DNA of 64,000 bases from assembly GCA_964490765.1 (NCBI GenBank), contig CAZBDV010000001.1, forward strand, positions 170,497-234,496, in the 5' to 3' direction. How positions within the stretch are numbered: position 1 is the first letter of the stretch; every line of letters begins with the position of its first letter. The stretch comes from CAZBDV01 sp964490765 (GTDB lineage Bacteria > Cloacimonadota > Cloacimonadia > Cloacimonadales > JAJBBL01). The position numbers and the translations under genes were made by a program. Positions 34,170-44,071 of the stretch are shown one piece after another. The notes under the pieces were generated by a model, which worked only from the letters and a program-made list of their open reading frames with translations, was not told the origin of the DNA and made no database searches.

Positions 34170-34943
34170 TTGCTCGTTTACCTTGAGATACTATTCATAA
34201 TAATACTCGGCTCTTCTCTGGGAAGTTTCTTTAATGTTTGCATATATCGTCTGCCCAGGAAAGAGTCTATAGTCTTTCCTGCATCTTATTGTCCAGCCTG
34301 TTCCAACCCGATCCCGAAATGGCTTAATATACCCCTGATCGGTTATTTTCTGACCCTTGGCAAATGCAGAAACTGTGGTACTAAAATCCACTGGCATTAT
34401 CCTTTAGTAGAGTTCCTGACAGCTTTACTTTTTTTGTTACTCTTCCTTCGTCTCGATGCTCAATTCTCCTTTCTCTTCTTCAAGTATGCTATCCTGATAG
34501 GGTTTTTCATCATTATCTTCTTTATAGACAGTTTTCATAAGATCATACCAGATATACTTTCTCTACCATTGATACCCCTGGGTATTCTTTCTGCTCTACA
34601 TCCGTTCAACGATGTAAGCCTGTTTTCTTCTATTGTTGGTGGTGCAGCAGCTTTCTTACTCTTCTATATCATTTCACTCGCTTACTGGAAACTTACTGGT
34701 AAGATCGGTCTCGGTGGAGGTGATATAAAACTAATCGCTGGTATCGGCACATTTATCGGGATTGCAGGAATCCTCTTCTCGATACTGGTTTCCTCGATAA
34801 TTGCTGTTGTTGTTATGCTGCTTATCAGATATGATTTGAGGAAGGAGTTTCCTTTTGGCCCCTTTTTGATTTCAGGAACTCTACTCTATATATTCCTGGG
34901 CTATGTTATTATTGATTGGTATCTGAATCTATTTTTGCTCTGA
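34170..34943 (+). CDS. pilD: Type IV prepilin peptidase / leader methyltransferase
   Basis: An inner-membrane aspartic protease that cleaves and N-methylates prepilins or pseudopilins. The 257 residues have an N-terminal helix with G-S-S-L-G-S-F-F-N-V-C-I-Y-R-L-P, the cytoplasmic zinc-type C-P-A-C ... C-R-N-C-G pair, a first catalytic Asp in F-I-D-S-F-H-K-I-I-P-D, and the second in G-L-G-G-G-D-I-K-L. It starts with TTG, 3 nt after the upstream stop. No pilin genes are in the window. It ends 13 nt before the converging DUF512 gene. Confidence 0.92.
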   Translation: MLVYLEILFIIILGSSLGSFFNVCIYRLPRKESIVFPASYCPACSNPIPKWLNIPLIGYFLTLGKCRNCGTKIHWHYPLVEFLTALLFLLLFLRLDAQFSFLFFKYAILIGFFIIIFFIDSFHKIIPDILSLPLIPLGILSALHPFNDVSLFSSIVGGAAAFLLFYIISLAYWKLTGKIGLGGGDIKLIAGIGTFIGIAGILFSILVSSIIAVVVMLLIRYDLRKEFPFGPFLISGTLLYIFLGYVIIDWYLNLFLL

Positions 34944-34956
34944 ATAAACTTTTAAA

Positions 34957-36237
34957 CTATCGATATTCTCTTTTTTCGATCTGATTCCAGAGTTCATTAA
35001 TTATCAAGACATTACGATTGAATCTGGTCTTAAACTCATCCTGGTGTATTCCGTCGAGAGTATAACCATCAGTATTAAACATATTGCTGCTGAAGGCTAT
35101 CGTATCGGGTAAGTTCTCCATTACTGACAATTGATCTTTGATATCCCGGTAAGTCAGAAGTCCGGTCACCGTGACTTTATGGCCAAAGAAGTCGTTTTGG
35201 ATCCCCAATACTTCTATCTTGATCGTACCTAAGGAACGGTTTATTTCTCTGGCAATGATACTGATATGCTTTTCGGCAAGTTTTCCTGTGATGAAAAGAA
35301 TCTTCCCTTTCGGTAGTTCTCTGAGGAATGTCTCTTTTTTCATTACCCAGTTATCAAATGTAGCTCTGATCATACCGATACCATTCTCTAACTGACAAAA
35401 ATCATCGTAATAATCTTTCACAGGAATATCCTCTTCAGCCAGGATAAAGAGCTCGTCAGCACAATAAATCTGTTTAAAACCTGTCTCTTTTGTCAGTTCT
35501 CTGGAATTTTTGATGATTTCTTGAGCAAGTTCAGGAGTTATGGATTCCAGAGGGTAGAGGTGTTTTCTATACTTTGTCAGTCCGACAGGAACTAGTCCTA
35601 TAGAGAGGGTATTCAATCCCGGTTCCACAAGATCGTATATCGTATCTTTCAACTCTTCAGCATCGTTCAGGCCGGGTAAAACAACAATCTGAGTATGGAA
35701 AGCAATTCTTTTAGCCGAAAGGTATTGTAGTTTCTTAACAATATCTATCTCTCTTCTGTATCTCATGATCTGCTTGCGGAGAGCAGGATTTGTTGTATGC
35801 ACAGATATATAGAGCGGACTGATACGTTCTTCGCTAATTCTCTGGAAATCTACTTCTCCAAGATTATTCAAAGAGATAAAATTGCCGTATACAAAAGAAA
35901 AGAGATAGTCATCATCCTTAACATAGAGACTTTTTCTAAGGTTTTTGGGCATCTGGTCAATAAAACAGAAGATACAATGATTGGCGCAATGTCTGATCTT
36001 ATAGGGTTCTGGAACTATACCGAGTTTTTCCTGCCAGTCCTGCTCCAGTCTCAACTTCTTATGCTTACCGCTTCTACTTATGATGACAAATTCCAGAAGA
36101 GGCTCTGAAGAATGGAATTGCAGACCAATAAAATCATCAATTTCATGGCCATTTATACTGATAATCTCATCACCAGAACAGAGACCAGCCTCTTCTGCAA
36201 TACTACCTTTGACAACCTCGGTTACTTTTAAGGACAT
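34957..36237 (-). CDS. DUF512 radical SAM protein with PDZ domain
   Basis: A 426-residue protein of the widespread anaerobe family DUF512. An N-terminal PDZ-like domain (about 1-75, with S-I-A-E-E-A-G-L-C-S-G-D-E-I) is followed by a radical SAM core with the ligand set C-A-N-H-C-I-F-C-F, that is C-x3-C-x2-C. Residues about 230-420 are the DUF512 region. The family's reaction is not established; it is often linked to ribosome or envelope genes in Clostridia. It is followed upstream on the same strand by the AI-2E transporter gene, 38 nt away. Confidence 0.88.
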   Translation of the reverse strand: MSLKVTEVVKGSIAEEAGLCSGDEIISINGHEIDDFIGLQFHSSEPLLEFVIISRSGKHKKLRLEQDWQEKLGIVPEPYKIRHCANHCIFCFIDQMPKNLRKSLYVKDDDYLFSFVYGNFISLNNLGEVDFQRISEERISPLYISVHTTNPALRKQIMRYRREIDIVKKLQYLSAKRIAFHTQIVVLPGLNDAEELKDTIYDLVEPGLNTLSIGLVPVGLTKYRKHLYPLESITPELAQEIIKNSRELTKETGFKQIYCADELFILAEEDIPVKDYYDDFCQLENGIGMIRATFDNWVMKKETFLRELPKGKILFITGKLAEKHISIIAREINRSLGTIKIEVLGIQNDFFGHKVTVTGLLTYRDIKDQLSVMENLPDTIAFSSNMFNTDGYTLDGIHQDEFKTRFNRNVLIINELWNQIEKREYR

Positions 36238-36275
36238 CTTTTACTCAGCTGTATCTTAACGACTACTACTTCGTC

Positions 36276-37334
36276 TTACTCGTCACTTATGACTGCCGAG
36301 ACGATATTTGTTTCATCGATCTCTTTCATAATGATATTTATGGAAGATGTAATGGGAACAGCTAAAATCATACCTACAGGCCCCCATACCCAACCCCAGA
36401 AAATCAGAGAGATCAATACTACTATCGGTGACAGATTGAGTTTTTCACCCATCAGATTGGGTTCGATTATGTTACCGAAAGTTAATTGTGTTACAGTCAA
36501 ACAGGCAGTGATACCTATCAATCGCCATCCAAAACCGTACTGCAAAAAACAGATGAGAACAGGGAATGCAGAAGCGACAAAGGAACCGAAGTTGGGTATA
36601 TAGTTCAGAACAAAGATCAGTATACCTGACATCAGTACGAAGTCAACTTTGAAGATCAGGACAAAGAACATCCCAACCAGTGATGTACCAAAACTTATCA
36701 AAGTCTTATTGAGGAAATACTTTCCCATCTGTTGCTGAATGTTATTCATCAGTTTCAGTGTCTGTTTGTTACGCCCTTCTGTAAGCACTCTTCTCAATCT
36801 CTTCCCGAGTTTGTCAATCCCTGCGACGATAAAGATAAGAAAAATCAATGTCAGAACAAGCTTGATAGCAAAATCGAAAAAAGTCCCCATTGTACTTGTA
36901 ACAAAGCGAGTAACAGAAAAAGAACCGGGTGAGATGATTCTCGATTGATCAAACCATTCCGGTAGTCTGGAAAAGACCACTTCCAGTTTTAGTGTCCACT
37001 CCTGTAAAGTGAAATAGGCATCATTGATAACCTCTGCCATCATCTCCTGATATTTGGGAAACTCTACAATCAGCGAATAGATAGCCGAGTAGAATATGAA
37101 CATAACCAGAGCAAAGAAAATGAGTATTATGGTCATCATGATAATGATCGAGAAAAACTTAGCAATCCTCTTTTTCTGAAGTGCAATATTTAAGGGTGCG
37201 AAAATAAAAGCCAGGAATATAGCAAAAGTTAACGGGATAAATATAGACCTCAATTCCCTCAATACGATGACAACAATCGTCATCGCAATAATACCAACAA
37301 AGATCTTTATCCATTTCAGATCATGATTTTCCAT
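36276..37334 (-). CDS. AI-2E family (PerM-type) transporter
   Basis: A 352-residue inner-membrane protein with the AI-2E exporter pattern: an N-terminal helix pair, a long soluble stretch around residues 75-150, and a C-terminal cluster with I-L-N-Y-I-P-N-F-G-S, P-N-L-M-G-E-K-L-N-L-S-P and W-G-W-V-W-G-P-V-G-M-I-L-A-V-P. Relatives export autoinducer 2 or act as Na+/H+ antiporters. No lux-type gene is nearby. On the minus strand TTGACA at 37413-37418 lies about 79 nt upstream and may be its -35 element. Confidence 0.9.
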   Translation of the reverse strand: MENHDLKWIKIFVGIIAMTIVVIVLRELRSIFIPLTFAIFLAFIFAPLNIALQKKRIAKFFSIIIMMTIILIFFALVMFIFYSAIYSLIVEFPKYQEMMAEVINDAYFTLQEWTLKLEVVFSRLPEWFDQSRIISPGSFSVTRFVTSTMGTFFDFAIKLVLTLIFLIFIVAGIDKLGKRLRRVLTEGRNKQTLKLMNNIQQQMGKYFLNKTLISFGTSLVGMFFVLIFKVDFVLMSGILIFVLNYIPNFGSFVASAFPVLICFLQYGFGWRLIGITACLTVTQLTFGNIIEPNLMGEKLNLSPIVVLISLIFWGWVWGPVGMILAVPITSSINIIMKEIDETNIVSAVISDE

Positions 37335-37657
37335 TTTTCCCTGCCTTTGTTATGTTCTGCTTCTCTTACTGTACTCAACAATTATAATAATTTATCTACT
37401 CCTTATCCCTTTTGTCAAGAACAAACTACTCGGTGAAAGTAAATGCGGTGATTACTCTATATCTCAAGAGATACCGTTACTATCTTTATTATCAATTAAG
37501 TGTTCGTTATGCTTCTTTGATTTCCATAAATTATCTCCCTAATAAAGCAACGAGCTTTATGATTTCACCCGATAAGTCATAATAGAGCCGGGATTTTAAT
37601 ATTGACAAAATTATGCGTAGCAGGGTTTAATTAACAACTTAAGAAAAAGAGGTTTAA
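37335..37657. other. Divergent intergenic region
   Basis: Separates the AI-2E transporter from dnaX. It contains TTGACA elements on both strands (37413-37418 minus; 37602-37607 plus). No gene or structured RNA is recognised. Confidence 0.5.
37602..37631 (+). promoter_or_regulatory. Candidate promoter of dnaX operon
   Basis: TTGACA at 37602-37607, 18-nt spacer, TTTAAT at 37626-37631 (5 of 6 with the consensus), 26 nt before the dnaX start codon. Confidence 0.45.
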
Positions 37658-39310
37658 ATGTCTTATATCGTTCTGGCAAGGAAATATCGACCCCAAACAT
37701 TTGATGAGGTTTATGCTCAGGAGCATATTACCACTATCCTCAGGAATGCGATTACATTCAATAGAATAGCCCATGCTTTTCTATTTACCGGTTCTCGTGG
37801 TGTAGGCAAGACATCAATGGCCCGTATTCTGGCTAAAAGCCTCAATTGTATGGAGGGTCTGTCACCGACACCCTGCAACAAATGTGAAAACTGCCTTGAA
37901 ATAACATCAGGGACCTCTACTGACGTAGTCGAGATCGATGGAGCTTCTAATACCGGTGTAGAAGATATCAGAGACTTGCAGAAAGAGTTGATGTACTCTA
38001 CTTCTAAATCACGATATAAGATCTTTATCATTGATGAAGTCCATATGCTCTCCAAGAACGCTTTTAACGCTCTATTGAAGACGTTAGAAGAACCACCAGA
38101 ACAGGTGATTTTTATCTTTGCCACGACCGAGCCGCATAAAGTACTCCCAACGATCATCTCCCGATGTCAACGTTATGACTTCAAGAGAATTCCAATAGAA
38201 TCTATAGTTGAACGCTTGAAGTCAATCTGTTCCTCAGAAAACATAAAAGTTGAAGATGAAGCACTCTATCTTGTAGCCAAAAAGGCTGAGGGTAGTCTTC
38301 GAGATGCACTTTCTCTGATGGACCAGTTGATTGCACTTGGTAAGCAAGATATCAAGAATAACGATGTTCTCTCGATTTTCGGTATAGTATCGACCGATAT
38401 ATATCACAAAATAACACAATACATAGCCCAGAAAGAACCAGCTGCCATAATTTCACTGATCCATAATATCCTGGAGAAGGGAAACGACTTGCAGGAGTTT
38501 ATTAATGGATATCTAGATTATGTAAGAACCCTGCTTCTGATCAAGACTAATGTTCCCCTGCCAGAATTACCCGCCTCTGTTCGGGAAGAGATGGAGAAGA
38601 TCAATGAAGATTTTACCGAAGATACGCTTCTTTATATCCTCTCTATACTGATCAAAACAAAGACAGAAATCAGATTCTCCGGTAATCCTGTTCTTATTGC
38701 AGAAATGACTTTCATAAAACTCTCCAAAACTGATATGATGACCTCTGTAGCCGAATTAATCAAGAGCCTGAAAACTCATGATTTTACACCAGCTCAACCA
38801 GCACAGAAACCCCCTGTTCAAAAATCTCGGAGTGAAGCTATACAGGATAATCTTAAAGAGAAGATGGTAAAGGAGATTGATGAAGAACTTCCCAAATATA
38901 GTGAAATCACTCCTGAGATATTCAATAAGACCAGAGAGAACCTGAACAGACGCTTGAGCAATGCCTTGCCACTGGTTGCTGATTTTTTCTCAGACCTGGC
39001 ACTAGTCAAGGCAAGGAAAAATATTCTACATTTAGAGACCCAATCACAAACCGGTCTTAACTACCTTCAGAAAAACCGTGAGAAGATAGCTGCAATCGTA
39101 TCAGAGTTCTATCGTCTTGATATCAGGCTCAATTTATCTTTGAAAAAGATTGAACGGCAAGAGAAAGATGAAATCATCAAAAATCCAACATTAGAAGATA
39201 TCAGGCGTGAAACACCGGAACTGGCCAAATTCATTGAGCTGACAGATGCTACTGTCAGGCCCCTCTACGATTATAAACCTGATAAAAAAGACCCGGAACA
39301 AGATAATTAA
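37658..39310 (+). CDS. dnaX: DNA polymerase III subunit gamma/tau
   Basis: The clamp-loader ATPase. The 550 residues show R-P-Q-T-F-D-E-V near the start, Walker A G-S-R-G-V-G-K-T-S, the four-Cys zinc module (C-M-E-G ... C-N-K-C-E-N-C), Walker B I-I-D-E-V-H-M-L and the SRC-type R-C-Q-R-Y-D-F sensor. Domain III lies at about 240-370, then a variable C-terminal region with a poorly conserved tau part. No obvious A-rich slippery site is apparent in the part I checked. It is the first gene of a plus-strand run to hsp20; the next gene starts on the base after its stop. Confidence 0.95.
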   Translation: MSYIVLARKYRPQTFDEVYAQEHITTILRNAITFNRIAHAFLFTGSRGVGKTSMARILAKSLNCMEGLSPTPCNKCENCLEITSGTSTDVVEIDGASNTGVEDIRDLQKELMYSTSKSRYKIFIIDEVHMLSKNAFNALLKTLEEPPEQVIFIFATTEPHKVLPTIISRCQRYDFKRIPIESIVERLKSICSSENIKVEDEALYLVAKKAEGSLRDALSLMDQLIALGKQDIKNNDVLSIFGIVSTDIYHKITQYIAQKEPAAIISLIHNILEKGNDLQEFINGYLDYVRTLLLIKTNVPLPELPASVREEMEKINEDFTEDTLLYILSILIKTKTEIRFSGNPVLIAEMTFIKLSKTDMMTSVAELIKSLKTHDFTPAQPAQKPPVQKSRSEAIQDNLKEKMVKEIDEELPKYSEITPEIFNKTRENLNRRLSNALPLVADFFSDLALVKARKNILHLETQSQTGLNYLQKNREKIAAIVSEFYRLDIRLNLSLKKIERQEKDEIIKNPTLEDIRRETPELAKFIELTDATVRPLYDYKPDKKDPEQDN

Positions 39311-40402
39311 GTGTATCTCGCAGTACTCATCCTTTCTTTCTATTATCTATCTATACTTCTCCTCCTTGCGATCGGCATATTCAGGCTAGATACAGTAAAA
39401 GGAGTGCCCAGACAGCAGTCCATTTCTGTTCTAATTGCAGCCCGCAATGAGGAAGACAATATTGCCAATCTACTCCGTTGTCTGACTCAACAAAACTACC
39501 CTCATGAAAAATATGAGATCATTGTCGTTGATGATCGATCTACCGATCGGACAGGAGAGATGGTAGAGAAATCTCTAAACTCAGAAGTTAATATCACTTA
39601 TTTGAGGATCCTTCCTGGAGAACCGGGTGGTAAGAAAAGAGCCCTGGCCAGGGGTATAGCAACTGCCAGTTTCCCAATACTTGCCTTCACAGATGCCGAT
39701 TGCTTGCCCCCTGCAGATTGGATTTCCCAGATTAATCAGCATTTCACTACGGAAACTGACTTTCTTGCGGGTTACTCTCCTCTATTCAGAGAGCGTGAAA
39801 GTCTTCTTTTAAGACTCAAAAATCTGGAGAGATTGTCTATCTATGCTGTTACAGCTGGAGGGATGGGCTGGAACCTTGGTCTTACCTGTACAGCCCGTAA
39901 TATGGCTTATCGTAAGACACTATATGAAAAGGTGAAGGGATTCAGCGGAATGGAGGATATCCCCTCTGGAGATGATGATTTAATGATGCAAAGAATGACT
40001 CCATATATCAGGAAGATGAATTTTATGTTCAGTCCTGGTTCTATCGTTCCCTCCCAGGATAACAAAACTGCATCTGCTCAGATCAACCTTGAAACTCGCA
40101 GAGCATCCAAATGGCGGCTCTATCCGCTATATATCAGAGTCGGAACAGCACTGCTTTTTCTCTATTATCTCTTCTTTATGCTGGCTTTTTTGATAACGAT
40201 AATCGGTAGATTATCCCTTTCAGAGTTTATCGTTCTGCTTCTGCTAAAAGTAATAGCAGAATTTATCATATTGACCCCTTTTCTGCTCAGGATGCAGAAG
40301 ATTAATTATCTCTTTCTCTATCCCTTAGCATTTATTCTGCATTTGCCGTATTTCCTCTTCTTTGCCCTGAAAGGAACATTTGGTAAGTATCAATGGAAGT
40401 GA
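39311..40402 (+). CDS. Family 2 glycosyltransferase, membrane-bound
   Basis: A 363-residue GT-A glycosyltransferase. An N-terminal hydrophobic helix is followed by V-L-I-A-A-R-N-E-E-D-N-I, I-V-V-D-D-R-S-T-D, the metal-binding F-T-D-A-D-C and a late G-D-D-D-L-M-M-Q-R. The C-terminal about 90 residues carry two or three transmembrane helices. It transfers a sugar to a lipid or glycan at the inner membrane; the donor and acceptor are unknown. It begins with GTG directly after the dnaX stop. Confidence 0.88.
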   Translation: MYLAVLILSFYYLSILLLLAIGIFRLDTVKGVPRQQSISVLIAARNEEDNIANLLRCLTQQNYPHEKYEIIVVDDRSTDRTGEMVEKSLNSEVNITYLRILPGEPGGKKRALARGIATASFPILAFTDADCLPPADWISQINQHFTTETDFLAGYSPLFRERESLLLRLKNLERLSIYAVTAGGMGWNLGLTCTARNMAYRKTLYEKVKGFSGMEDIPSGDDDLMMQRMTPYIRKMNFMFSPGSIVPSQDNKTASAQINLETRRASKWRLYPLYIRVGTALLFLYYLFFMLAFLITIIGRLSLSEFIVLLLLKVIAEFIILTPFLLRMQKINYLFLYPLAFILHLPYFLFFALKGTFGKYQWK

Positions 40403-40438
40403 CCCGATCACTCTGCATTATCCCAGGAGATACTACAA

Positions 40439-41023
40439 ATGTATGACTATCGGGAATATCTTGAACGATTCAAGAAACAACGAAACGATATCAGACGACT
40501 CTGGAATATTGGATATGAAACTGCCGACTTTCTATCGTTCCTGGTCAGCTTGAAGCAACCAGAGTATATTCTGGAGATCGGAACTTCTAATGGATTTTCA
40601 ACATTTCATCTTTCAATAGCAGGAGAATCGACAGCTAGCCGAATTGATACGATAGAATGTGACCGGGAGAGATTCGAAATGGCCATGGTTAACCTTGCAG
40701 GTCGGGAAAATATAGATCTCCATTATGGCAAAGCGGAGGATATTATCCCTGAATTGAGACGAAGATATGATTTTATCTTTATTGATGCTAACAAGGAGAG
40801 TTACAAAACCTATCTGGAACTCCTCATACCCAAAATGAATAACCGGGCTCTGATTGTTGCTGATAATATCAATTCACACAGGCGATCTGTTAATAAGTAT
40901 GTTTCATTCGTTAGAAGTGATACGAGATTCCAAAGCTTGCAAATCCCTCTGGAGAGTGGATTGGAAATAACTATTTATCTTGATCCGAACAAGAAAATAA
41001 CCACGGGAGAAGACCTAAAATGA
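40439..41023 (+). CDS. Class I SAM-dependent O-methyltransferase
   Basis: A 194-residue methyltransferase of the catechol-O-methyltransferase-like family (Methyltransf_3/24). Motif I is I-L-E-I-G-T-S-N-G-F-S-T, followed by D-T-I-E-C-D at the end of strand two and F-I-F-I-D-A-N-K-E-S-Y-K-T-Y, the metal-binding and catalytic loop. The acceptor is unknown. AGGAG lies about 9 nt before the ATG. Its stop overlaps the udk start (ATGA). Confidence 0.85.
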   Translation: MYDYREYLERFKKQRNDIRRLWNIGYETADFLSFLVSLKQPEYILEIGTSNGFSTFHLSIAGESTASRIDTIECDRERFEMAMVNLAGRENIDLHYGKAEDIIPELRRRYDFIFIDANKESYKTYLELLIPKMNNRALIVADNINSHRRSVNKYVSFVRSDTRFQSLQIPLESGLEITIYLDPNKKITTGEDLK

Positions 41024-41631
41024 AGAAACCCCTGATAATTGGAATAGCTGGTGGAACCGGTTCCGGCAAAACCACTATTACAGGTAAGATTATCGAACAA
41101 TTTCCTGAACAGATAACAATCATCAATCAGGATTCTTATTATCGGGCTTTTAATAATCTTCCTCTGGACGAGCGTGCAAAGATCAATTTCGACCATCCCA
41201 ACTCTTTCGATTGGGAACTGCTGCTCAAACATTTGAAAAACCTCAAGAACAATGTTCCTGTTGAAGCACCAGTTTACGATTTCAAGAAACATTGCCGGGC
41301 AGAATCGCGAGATCTGAAGAAACCTGCGGCAATAGTCATTATCGAAGGGATTCTGATCTTTGATAACCCGGAGTTACGAGAACTGATGGATATCAAGATA
41401 TTCGTAGATACCGATTCGGATATCCGAATCCTGCGTCGTATCAAACGGGATATTGAAGAACGAGGAAGGTCACTACCCTCAATTATCAAACAGTATCATA
41501 ATACAGTCAGACCAATGCATATCGAATTTGTAGAGCCGACAAAGAGATTTGCCGATGTGATAATTCCGGAAGGTGGCCATAATCTGATAGGTATTGACAT
41601 GATACTTACCAAGATCAAAAGTTGTCTTTGA
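41020..41631 (+). CDS. udk: Uridine kinase
   Basis: Phosphorylates uridine and cytidine in pyrimidine salvage. The 203-residue protein has Walker A G-G-T-G-S-G-K-T-T at about 10-18, the D-S-Y-Y motif, F-D-H-P-N-S-F-D-W near 50, Y-D-F-K-K-H and I-I-E-G-I-L-I-F, then R-R-I-K-R-D-I-E-E-R-G-R-S. Length and motif order match Udk. It is coupled to the methyltransferase gene by a 4-nt overlap. Confidence 0.95.
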   Translation: MKKPLIIGIAGGTGSGKTTITGKIIEQFPEQITIINQDSYYRAFNNLPLDERAKINFDHPNSFDWELLLKHLKNLKNNVPVEAPVYDFKKHCRAESRDLKKPAAIVIIEGILIFDNPELRELMDIKIFVDTDSDIRILRRIKRDIEERGRSLPSIIKQYHNTVRPMHIEFVEPTKRFADVIIPEGGHNLIGIDMILTKIKSCL

Positions 41632-41699
41632 AATCGTCTTACTTGATTTATATTATTGATAAACTTGAGAAAAAAATGATAATCTGTTAAGGAGTCAAA

Positions 41700-43067
41700 A
41701 TGAGAACTATTACCTTTATTCTGATCATAGCCGCTGTGCTAATGGCATCCAGCCTTTATTCTGATAACCGTCTAATTATTTATCACGGAAACTACGGTAT
41801 GGTCAACGAAACAGTAGAATTATCCCTCAGAAGAGGATTGAATGAATACACCTATGATAAAATTCCAGCCGGGATAATGGATAACACGGTAATGTTAATA
41901 CCAGTGGTCAGTAATGCCTTCCATGTCCAGACACAGGGGTTACTCGTTGAGACAAGAAGATTCGCTCATCTACTCCGAAGTGAAATGAACAGGGAGATAG
42001 AGATTGTTACTACAGATGGAAGTATTATTAATGGCGAACTATTCTACTACGATAACACATTGATTGGCTTACGTGATAAGAATCGAGGTAATACGGTTTT
42101 TGTCAGAGCTTCTGAGATAAGAAATTACGTTCTGAAAAGCGAAGATATGGATTATCAAACTCAACCTAATCTAACCTGGACACTCCAGTCAGAACGTTCC
42201 GGTAGAGAGATGGCCAATCTCACTTACCTTACTACAGGCCTTAGCTGGTCGGGAATTTATAAGGCTGTATGGGAAGGAGATAAGCTTAATCTTGAAATTC
42301 TGGCCAATATATCAAACACTACTGAAATCGATTATGAAGATGTAAATATCAGCCTGGTTGCAGGTGACCCGAAAAAACTCGCTCAACCACAATACATAGA
42401 TAATTATCGGAAGATGGGTATGGGTTTTGAAGCAGATATGATGATGGAGAGCGCTCCAGCATCACCTCAATTCACTACTGAAGAGCTCGGTGATTATCAT
42501 ATCTATTTCTATTCTTCTCCTATTGATTTTCGGCATGCAGAGACCAAACAGATCAGACTCTATCCTCCCAAGATAATCGAGCCCGAATTATATTACGAAT
42601 ATCTGACCAGCAGCAAGAATGTCCTGATTAGAATGAAGATCACCAACGATGAGAAGAGTGGTCTGGGTATGCCTCTCCCCAGAGGGGCTATCCAGGTATA
42701 TCGCAAGACAGATGAAGTTAACACCGCCCTTAATTTCGTTGGTGAAGATATTGTCGAGCAGCTGCCGGTCAATGAAGATTGGATAATCTCTCCAGGTAAC
42801 GCCTTTGATGTTGTCGCCGAAACCAGAACATTAGAGACCAGAAGACCTGCCAGAAATGTCACCGAGAACGATATGTCGGTTACTGTTAAGAATAGAAGTA
42901 AAGAGACAAAATCTATAGTGGTGACTCATTATATAAGAGGTAACTGGACTATCCAGCGACAGAATCATCAGCACGAAAAGATCGATGCTAATCGTATTGA
43001 ATTTCGTAGAGATTTAAGACCCGATCAGGAATACGAATTTACCTGGACCGAGAGAATTGAGCATTAA
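41700..43067 (+). CDS. Exported DUF4139 protein
   Basis: A 455-residue exported protein (signal peptide about 1-20, ending S-L-Y-S). The DUF4139 pattern is visible: an N-terminal beta domain beginning I-I-Y-H-G-N-Y-G-M-V, then a middle region with L-T-Y-L-T-T-G-L-S-W-S-G-I-Y-K and a C-terminal part with M-P-L-P-R-G-A-I-Q-V-Y and R-R-D-L-R-P-D-Q-E-Y-E. The family is common in anaerobic diderms and has no agreed function. AAGGAG precedes the ATG at good spacing. It lies 68 nt after udk. Confidence 0.85.
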   Translation: MRTITFILIIAAVLMASSLYSDNRLIIYHGNYGMVNETVELSLRRGLNEYTYDKIPAGIMDNTVMLIPVVSNAFHVQTQGLLVETRRFAHLLRSEMNREIEIVTTDGSIINGELFYYDNTLIGLRDKNRGNTVFVRASEIRNYVLKSEDMDYQTQPNLTWTLQSERSGREMANLTYLTTGLSWSGIYKAVWEGDKLNLEILANISNTTEIDYEDVNISLVAGDPKKLAQPQYIDNYRKMGMGFEADMMMESAPASPQFTTEELGDYHIYFYSSPIDFRHAETKQIRLYPPKIIEPELYYEYLTSSKNVLIRMKITNDEKSGLGMPLPRGAIQVYRKTDEVNTALNFVGEDIVEQLPVNEDWIISPGNAFDVVAETRTLETRRPARNVTENDMSVTVKNRSKETKSIVVTHYIRGNWTIQRQNHQHEKIDANRIEFRRDLRPDQEYEFTWTERIEH

Positions 43068-43102
43068 CTTACAAAATTTCAGAGTATAACAAGGGGTAAG
43101 TT

Positions 43103-44050
43103 ATGATGCTTTTGACCAAATTTGAAGCACTCATACATGAACTTGTAGGATTAGAAGTACTGGAAGAGCAACTGACCAGGATTCTGAGTTATTTGCAGCA
43201 ACACCTGAAATCTCACAGCAGTGGTATATTTATCTATCAGGCAAATAAATTCCAACTGAAAGTAGGGCGTAATATCAGCCACACCTATGCAAAGAATACG
43301 ATCTTCCACGATGAGGATATATTTATTAAGGACTTGCGAAAAGATAGTTTCCTTTCGTTGAAAGATGATTCCTCCTGTAATTTTGAACACGAATGTCGCC
43401 ATATTATGGCTGGTATTCTCTGCTTCAGAACCGAGACTTATGGATTTATTTTTGCCGACAGGAGTGATGAGTTTTTCACACCTGAAGAAGAGTCACAATT
43501 CCGAATGATCACCAAAATTACTGCTATGCTCTTTGCTGTTGAAAAACTCACTCAATTCTGGGCTGCGAAACGGGAACTCGATGAAAGAACTCATATCTAT
43601 CGCTATAGATCATTTCTGGAGAAGGGTAGTTATCTCTTCAGGTTACTCAATCGAACTAACTTTCACCTGACGATTGCCCTGATGAAGATCAACAGATATG
43701 AAGAGCTGGTTAAAACTCATGGCCGCCAGCATACAGATTTTATTCTCCATGAGATATTTGCACTCTTTCAGAAGAATATCAAACCAATCGATATACTCGG
43801 TAAAGTTTTCGATAATACGTACGCCCTGATTCTACCTAATACAAGCCCACATAAAGCAGAGAAGATGATAAGAAAAATCCATCAGGAGTTGATATATAAC
43901 AAGGAGATAGCCGATAAACACATCAGCTGGGGAATAGCCGGATTAAACAAAAATGTAAACTCTTTCGAAGAGATGGTCAGTAACGCCGAAGAAGCTGCCT
44001 TTGATGCTTCAAGAAATGCTACACAGCCAATTATGATTTATGAGGAATAG
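43103..44050 (+). CDS. GAF and degenerate GGDEF-domain protein
   Basis: A 315-residue cytoplasmic sensor-like protein. Residues about 10-155 look like a GAF domain and about 165-315 like a GGDEF (diguanylate cyclase) fold, with D-F-I-L-H-E-I-F and A-L-I-L-P-N-T-S-P-H-K-A. The catalytic R-Y-G-G-D-E-F is replaced by G-K-V-F-D-N-T-Y, so diguanylate cyclase activity is not expected; the domain may bind GTP or a partner instead. It lies between the DUF4139 gene and hsp20. Confidence 0.75.
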   Translation: MMLLTKFEALIHELVGLEVLEEQLTRILSYLQQHLKSHSSGIFIYQANKFQLKVGRNISHTYAKNTIFHDEDIFIKDLRKDSFLSLKDDSSCNFEHECRHIMAGILCFRTETYGFIFADRSDEFFTPEEESQFRMITKITAMLFAVEKLTQFWAAKRELDERTHIYRYRSFLEKGSYLFRLLNRTNFHLTIALMKINRYEELVKTHGRQHTDFILHEIFALFQKNIKPIDILGKVFDNTYALILPNTSPHKAEKMIRKIHQELIYNKEIADKHISWGIAGLNKNVNSFEEMVSNAEEAAFDASRNATQPIMIYEE

Positions 44051-44071
44051 AAAGATCGGAGGCTCATCATA

